Positions 5,961-9,664 of a DNA stretch of 9,664 nucleotides are shown in pieces. Position 1 is the first letter of the stretch, and every line of letters begins with the position of its first letter. A program made the position numbers and the translations under genes. The stretch comes from Bacteroidia bacterium (lineage in GTDB: Bacteria > Bacteroidota > Bacteroidia > B-17B0 > Aurantibacillaceae), in NCBI GenBank assembly GCA_026418315.1, contig JAOABO010000066.1, positions 1 to 9,664 of the forward strand. The letters run 5' to 3'. The notes beneath the pieces are model-generated. The model was not told the DNA's origin. It was given only the letters and a program-made list of their open reading frames with translations, and searched no databases.

Positions 5961-6692
5961 TTGTTTTTGGCTGACTCAGAAAATAATTTACCTGCATTAT
6001 ATCTTATCCCTAACTTTGTAGGGGTAGAAAACTGGTCATATCATTTCCCTGAAATAAATAAAAAAATTATTTGTTCGTTAAAGTATTTTATTGCTGAAGA
6101 TGTAAAAGCATGTAGAGCATTATTAAAGCATGCAGGGTATTCTGATATTTCACAGGCAAATATTGAAGAGTATAATGAGCATCATTTTGATAAAGATGTA
6201 TCTTATTTACTTAGTCCAATAGATAAGAAAGAGTCGATTGGATTGGTAAGCGAAGCAGGCGTTCCTGCTATTGCCGACCCAGGTGATGAAGTTGTAAGAT
6301 TAGCGCATCAAAAAAATATTCGGGTTGTTCCTCTTGTTGGTGCCAGTTCGGTTATGTTGTCTGTAATGAGTGCAGGATTAAATGGAAATAGTTTTGCTTT
6401 TAATGGATATTTGCCTATTGAAATGCCACAAAAAGTAAGAAAAATTAAAGAATTAGAACAATTTTCATTACACAAAAAACAAGCTCAGTTTTTTATTGAA
6501 ACTCCTTATCGTAATCAAAAGTTGTTATCTCTTTTATTACAAGTTCTTCATTCTGACACTTTATTATCTATTGCCTGTAATTTGATGTGTGAAGATCAAA
6601 CTATTCAAACCAGAAGAGTGGCGGAGTGGAAAAATAGAGAATTACCAGATATTCAAAAGAGGCCCTGTGTTTTTGGGATTTTAAAAATGTAA
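5961..6692 (+). CDS. Tetrapyrrole-methylase-family methyltransferase (RsmI-like)
   Basis: A 243-residue SAM-dependent methyltransferase of the tetrapyrrole methylase fold, the family that includes RsmI (2'-O-methylation of C1402 in 16S rRNA). The best motifs are LVSEAGVPAIADPG (95-108), VVPLVGASSVMLSVMSAGLNG (122-142) and FIETPYRN (178-185). It starts with ALYLIPNFVGV where RsmI has LYVVATPIGN, so it belongs to the Bacteroidota-type relatives rather than classical RsmI, and the rRNA target is uncertain. No ATG occurs in frame before codon 132, past the SEAG motif, and a TGA lies at 5925, so it must start at a non-ATG codon: TTG at 5961, or TTG at 5967 two codons later. It follows the fbp TAG by 4 bases, suggesting translational coupling or reinitiation. 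Confidence 0.87.
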   Translation: MFLADSENNLPALYLIPNFVGVENWSYHFPEINKKIICSLKYFIAEDVKACRALLKHAGYSDISQANIEEYNEHHFDKDVSYLLSPIDKKESIGLVSEAGVPAIADPGDEVVRLAHQKNIRVVPLVGASSVMLSVMSAGLNGNSFAFNGYLPIEMPQKVRKIKELEQFSLHKKQAQFFIETPYRNQKLLSLLLQVLHSDTLLSIACNLMCEDQTIQTRRVAEWKNRELPDIQKRPCVFGILKM

Positions 6693-6711
6693 TCGTCGTA
6701 ACTTTCTTTTG

Positions 6712-6719
6712 TACATTTG
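6712..6719 (+). promoter_or_regulatory. Candidate -7 element ahead of the DUF62-aroA cluster
   Basis: TACATTTG (6712-6719) fits TAnnTTTG exactly in the 43-base gap after the methyltransferase gene. It predicts a start near 6723-6726 and a leader of 10-13 bases before the ATG at 6736. The -33 position is not a good match. Confidence 0.5.
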
Positions 6720-6735
6720 TCCCTGTATATTATTT

Positions 6736-7596
6736 ATGCTGCCAATTATACTGATATCAGACAATAATGTAAATGATATATATAATAGTGTTTTAAAATA
6801 TCATATTTTATCCCAATGGAGTCAGGTCAATATATTGGAGTATTGTGTTCCATCTACATCCAGTGATAAACTCAATTATGTTGCAGCGTATATATTACTG
6901 AATGAACATCATTTTTTACCTAACACTATTTTTTTTGTAGAAGTCAATATTCATAAGCAGATGAAGCAACAGAAAATTTTACTTATACAATATAATCAGA
7001 AATGGATATTAACACCAGATAGTGGTATATTGGGGTTATTAGAAAAAGAGAAGATTGAAAAAATTTTTTATTGGAAAGAGTATATTTCCACTAGTTTTTA
7101 TGCTAAAAATGAAATGTTGAATGCTTTGAAAAATATAGTAGATTCCAAATTTAATGTGGGCAAGGATTTTTCACTAATAGATTATAATCTTTGTGAGAAA
7201 ATTTTTTGGCCATCTGTGGTAGAGAGAGTTTTAAATGATAAAGAAAAAAATTTAATAGCACCTATTTTGTATATTGATTCATATCAAAATCTGATTTATC
7301 ATTTTAAGAAGACAGATTTTGAAAAATATGTTCATGAATATGATCTGACGATAAAACTGCCTTTATCCGAAAGCGTAAACGTTCATTATACTACCTATAA
7401 CCAAGAAAAAACAAACTGCCCCTTGGCTTTTTTCAATGATGCGGGATATTTAGAAATCGCAGTAAATGGAGGTGTTTTAGCGCCACTTGCTTTGGAACAA
7501 AGTATTTATACGGGTGCCACTAATTCAATTTTATTAAATTTGAAAAAGAAAAAAGATGATAAAGCGAATAGTCAAAATGTCCTTTCAGGAAAATAA
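6736..7596 (+). CDS. SAM-hydrolase-fold (DUF62) protein with altered active site
   Basis: A 286-residue relative of SAM hydroxide adenosyltransferases (DUF62; chlorinase/fluorinase superfamily). The C-terminal beta-barrel domain is recognisable: APILYIDSYQNLIYHF (175-190), CPLAFFNDAGYLEIAVNGG (228-246) and a closing NSILLNL strand (263-269). The N-terminal domain keeps the outline: a strand with SDNNVNDIY (8-16) where the family has TDFGxxDxY, LPNTIFFVEVNI (61-72), and TPDSGILGLL (93-102) for the DNGIF region. The residues expected for SAM hydrolysis look replaced: the DPGVG-type loop is VEVNIHKQ, and the HGRD-type motif is YAKN at 122-125. Activity is therefore doubtful. Upstream frame from 6709 lies in the promoter, so the ATG at 6736 is chosen. 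A Lys/Asp-rich tail (270-286) is encoded in the 41-base overlap with the next gene and just before it. First gene of a four-gene cluster. Confidence 0.8.
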   Translation: MLPIILISDNNVNDIYNSVLKYHILSQWSQVNILEYCVPSTSSDKLNYVAAYILLNEHHFLPNTIFFVEVNIHKQMKQQKILLIQYNQKWILTPDSGILGLLEKEKIEKIFYWKEYISTSFYAKNEMLNALKNIVDSKFNVGKDFSLIDYNLCEKIFWPSVVERVLNDKEKNLIAPILYIDSYQNLIYHFKKTDFEKYVHEYDLTIKLPLSESVNVHYTTYNQEKTNCPLAFFNDAGYLEIAVNGGVLAPLALEQSIYTGATNSILLNLKKKKDDKANSQNVLSGK

Positions 7597-7852
7597 AGTG
7601 AATGACTTTCTGAAATGGTTTGACCAACATAAATATCAGATAAAAAACTTTCAAGGGTGCTTGCATCTGGAATTATGGAAAGATGCGAATTGTCCAACTG
7701 TTTTTTATACCTTCAGTATATGGGATAGTATAGAAAGTATTGAAAAATACAGGCAATCAGAGATTTTTGAACAAGTATGGAGTTATACCAAAACTTTATT
7801 TAATGATAAACCATACGCTTTTTCAGCAATAGAAGAAATAATAGTGAAATAA
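7556..7852 (+). CDS. ABM-domain protein (antibiotic biosynthesis monooxygenase-like)
   Basis: A 98-residue single-domain protein of the dimeric alpha/beta barrel (ABM) type, as in YgiN-like quinol monooxygenases. Seen features: MIKRIVKMSFQ forms the first strand, residues 11-32 a helix, then GCLHLELW (34-41), VFYTFSIWDS (49-58) and EKYRQSEIFEQVW (63-75), followed by TKTLFNDKP. That order matches short ABM proteins common in Bacteroidota. Some family members oxidise quinols or degrade haem and others have no known substrate; the actual role here cannot be read from sequence. The ATG at 7556 starts 41 bases before the end of the previous gene in another frame. A later in-frame ATG at 7577 (codon 8) would lose the first strand, so the earlier start is preferred. 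It ends 12 bases before the phosphatase gene. Confidence 0.87.
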   Translation: MIKRIVKMSFQENKVNDFLKWFDQHKYQIKNFQGCLHLELWKDANCPTVFYTFSIWDSIESIEKYRQSEIFEQVWSYTKTLFNDKPYAFSAIEEIIVK

Positions 7853-7864
7853 AAACAAGCAGAT

Positions 7865-8353
7865 ATGAAAACACTTATTTTGATAAGACATGCTAAATCG
7901 GATTGGGGCTATGATTTTTTAAAGGATATTGACAGGCCCTTGAATGAAAGGGGTTTTAGAGACGCTTATATGCAGAGTAAATGGTATAAAGATAACTATC
8001 CGTTACCACAAAGTATTTATACAAGTCCTGCTATCAGGGCTATTTCTACTGCTTTAATATTTGCAAGAACTTTACAGTACGATGAACAAAAAATTGTAAT
8101 TCGCCATGGTATATATGAAGCTACTACCGATAATTTTTTAAGTAATATACAATCTTTGTCAGACCATATTGAAACTGCAATGTTTTTTGGGCACAATCCT
8201 ACTATTACCAATTTATTTAACTTATTAAGCAATGATGTTTTTATTGACAATATACCGACCTGTGGAATTATGAAATTAGAGTTTAATATTCCATCGTGGA
8301 AAGAGGTTGGTCAGGCAAAAGCAGGTAAAACAGAGTATAAATTTGTAAGGTGA
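7865..8353 (+). CDS. SixA-family histidine phosphatase
   Basis: A 162-residue protein of the histidine phosphatase (phosphoglycerate mutase-like) superfamily, in the short SixA branch. The catalytic RHG-type motif reads LIRHAKSDW with phospho-accepting His9 and Arg8. DRPLNERG (23-30), YTSPAIRA with Arg58, a glutamate near 85 (IYEA) and FGHNPTI with the second catalytic His110 follow in the right order, so the active site is complete. E. coli SixA acts on phosphohistidine proteins of the ArcB or PTS type; the substrate here is unknown, and a small-molecule phosphatase role is also possible. It is cytoplasmic with no signal peptide. The ATG at 7865 gives the exact N-terminus. The stop TGA (8351-8353) overlaps the GTG of aroA. 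Confidence 0.92.
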   Translation: MKTLILIRHAKSDWGYDFLKDIDRPLNERGFRDAYMQSKWYKDNYPLPQSIYTSPAIRAISTALIFARTLQYDEQKIVIRHGIYEATTDNFLSNIQSLSDHIETAMFFGHNPTITNLFNLLSNDVFIDNIPTCGIMKLEFNIPSWKEVGQAKAGKTEYKFVR

Positions 8354-9609
8354 AATCATTGGAAATAAAACCATTTCGTATTTCTCAAACATTTTTTGTA
8401 CCTGCATCTAAAAGTTATTTACAAAGATATATTGCATTGGCTGCTCTCTGTAATGGAATAAGTGAGATACATCATCCAAATTATTGTGAAGATGTTAATG
8501 CCGCATTGCAATGTGCAGAAGCATTGGGAGCAAAGATAACCGCATTGCCAGACAAAATAATCATTCAAGGTACAGGAGGAAGGAAGCAAGATAAAAAAAT
8601 TATTCTCCATGCAGGCGAATCGGGCTTGGCTGTCCGAACATTTGGATTGATAGCTCCTGCATTGTATAATCATGTTATAATAAAAGGAAAAGGAAGTGTG
8701 TTGAAAAGAGACATGAGTTCTTTAATTCAATTACTTAAAAACACGCACTGCGAAGTGACTGCTGTAAATAATCGGTTACCCATTGAAGTGAAAGGTTTTG
8801 CTTACTTTAATACTATTGAAATAGATACTGTTGATACTTCACAGATTATTACGGCATTGTTGTATATTTCTTTTTTGATGGATAAGAGTGTACAAGTGAA
8901 AATAAATAAAGTAGTCAGTAAACCTTACATTGCCATTAGTATAGATGTGGCCAAACAATTCGGACTGCATATTGAACACACTTTACAGTACAATCGTTTT
9001 TTTATACCATGTCCGCAGAATCTTATACCTGTTCATACAAGGGTAGAAGGCGATTGGAGTAATGCGGCTTTTTTTGCTGTAGCAGCTGCGCTGTCAGGAA
9101 AAGTGGAATTAAAAAATTTAAACAAACATTCTTTACAAGGAGATAAAATCATTTTAGATATTCTTCAAAAAGTCGGAGCAAAAGTGTATTGGAAAGAAGA
9201 TGTTTGTGTAATTGAAAAAAAAGAGCTGCATTCTTTTAATGCAGATTTGAATGACTATCCTGATTTATTTCCACCATTAGTGGTTTTGGCAACAGGCATT
9301 GAAGGAACATCTGTCATGAACGGGGTTTCCAGATTGATAAATAAAGAAAGTAACAGGGCTGAGGTCTTATTAAAAGAGTTTTCAAAATTGGGGGCAGATA
9401 TAAAAATAGAAAATGATAAGATGGTAATAAAGGGTAAAGGATATCTGAATGGCGGGATTATTCATTCACACCAAGACCATCGTATAGCAATGGCCGCATC
9501 TATTGCAGGGTGTATTGCCAAAGACAATATTATTATTGAAAATGCTGATGCAGTGAGTAAATCCTATCCTGCTTTTTACGACCATCTGGTATTCACTAAA
9601 AATTACTAA
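8350..9609 (+). CDS. aroA: 3-phosphoshikimate 1-carboxyvinyltransferase (EPSP synthase)
   Basis: A 419-residue EPSP synthase, close to the usual 410-430. It joins shikimate 3-phosphate and phosphoenolpyruvate in the sixth step of the shikimate pathway to aromatic amino acids. Conserved sites in order: PASKSYLQR (18-26) with the lysine of the N-terminal active site, HAGESGLAVR (87-96), DTSQIITALL (162-171) for shikimate phosphate, EGDWSNAAFF (233-242), YPDLFPPL with the catalytic Asp305, NKESNRAE (331-338), HQDHRIAMA (374-382) and DAVSKSYPAFYD (400-411). The ERPI-type segment is KRDM at 119-122, lacking the usual proline. The GTG at 8350 overlaps the upstream stop codon as GTGA, and no ATG occurs before codon 122, so a GTG start with translational coupling is likely. 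It is the last gene of its cluster in the window. Confidence 0.96.
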   Translation: MKSLEIKPFRISQTFFVPASKSYLQRYIALAALCNGISEIHHPNYCEDVNAALQCAEALGAKITALPDKIIIQGTGGRKQDKKIILHAGESGLAVRTFGLIAPALYNHVIIKGKGSVLKRDMSSLIQLLKNTHCEVTAVNNRLPIEVKGFAYFNTIEIDTVDTSQIITALLYISFLMDKSVQVKINKVVSKPYIAISIDVAKQFGLHIEHTLQYNRFFIPCPQNLIPVHTRVEGDWSNAAFFAVAAALSGKVELKNLNKHSLQGDKIILDILQKVGAKVYWKEDVCVIEKKELHSFNADLNDYPDLFPPLVVLATGIEGTSVMNGVSRLINKESNRAEVLLKEFSKLGADIKIENDKMVIKGKGYLNGGIIHSHQDHRIAMAASIAGCIAKDNIIIENADAVSKSYPAFYDHLVFTKNY

Positions 9610-9614
9610 ATTTG

Positions 9615-9622
9615 TATATTTG
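9615..9622 (+). promoter_or_regulatory. Candidate -7 element for a gene beyond the right edge
   Basis: TATATTTG (9615-9622), identical to the HU -7 element, lies 5 bases after the aroA stop. The remaining 42 bases are A/T-rich leader-like sequence with no start that can be judged. The -33 region lies in the end of aroA and shows no clear TTTG. Confidence 0.45.
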
Positions 9623-9664
9623 AGCAATAATAAGGTGAGGGTTTATTTTTACATAACACAGTTT

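Overview
The window looks like chromosomal housekeeping DNA from an AT-rich member of the Bacteroidota, perhaps near Chitinophagales or Sphingobacteriales; the order is a guess. The reasons are: promoter -7 elements of the TAnnTTTG type ahead of several genes, almost no Shine-Dalgarno sequences, A/T-rich leaders, and protein families in their Bacteroidota form (M28 glutaminyl-cyclase-like lipoprotein, LYLIP-type tetrapyrrole methylase, SAM-hydrolase-fold DUF62 protein). I see no phage, transposon, CRISPR, tRNA or rRNA, and no clear sign of recent gene transfer.

Left edge (1-845): the 5' end of pyrG (CTP synthase) runs leftward out of the window. A 299-base gap separates it from a rightward HU-family DNA-binding protein gene. 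The gap holds a 9-bp direct repeat beside the pyrG start, an 11-bp-stem dyad, two perfect DnaA boxes (TTATCCACA) in a 13-bp direct repeat 20 bp apart, and a good Bacteroidota promoter for the HU gene. A strong intrinsic terminator follows HU. This gap is the least ordinary part of the window: it may be a replication-origin element or a DnaA-responsive control region for HU.

Leftward block (845-4435): a lipoprotein of the M28/glutaminyl cyclase type, recN (SMC-like double-strand-break repair ATPase) and murI (glutamate racemase) lie in that order of transcription. recN and murI are 17 bases apart and probably co-transcribed. murI has no ATG and should start at TTG.

Rightward block (4657-9609): a small unknown protein, class I fructose-1,6-bisphosphatase and a tetrapyrrole-methylase/RsmI-like methyltransferase (TTG start) form one tight cluster. 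A new promoter then leads into a second cluster: a DUF62/SAM-hydrolase-fold protein with an apparently degenerate active site, an ABM-domain protein overlapping it by 41 bases, a SixA-like histidine phosphatase, and aroA (EPSP synthase), which starts at a GTG overlapping the phosphatase stop codon. Another TAnnTTTG element right after aroA points to a further rightward gene outside the window.

Taken together, the genes cover nucleotide synthesis (pyrG), nucleoid structure (HU), cell-wall precursor supply (murI), DNA repair (recN), gluconeogenesis (fbp), rRNA or other methylation (RsmI-like) and aromatic amino-acid synthesis (aroA). No single pathway links them. A new defence or biosynthetic system is not visible. 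The items most worth a second look are the DnaA-box region, the degenerate DUF62 protein and the unknown gene ahead of fbp.
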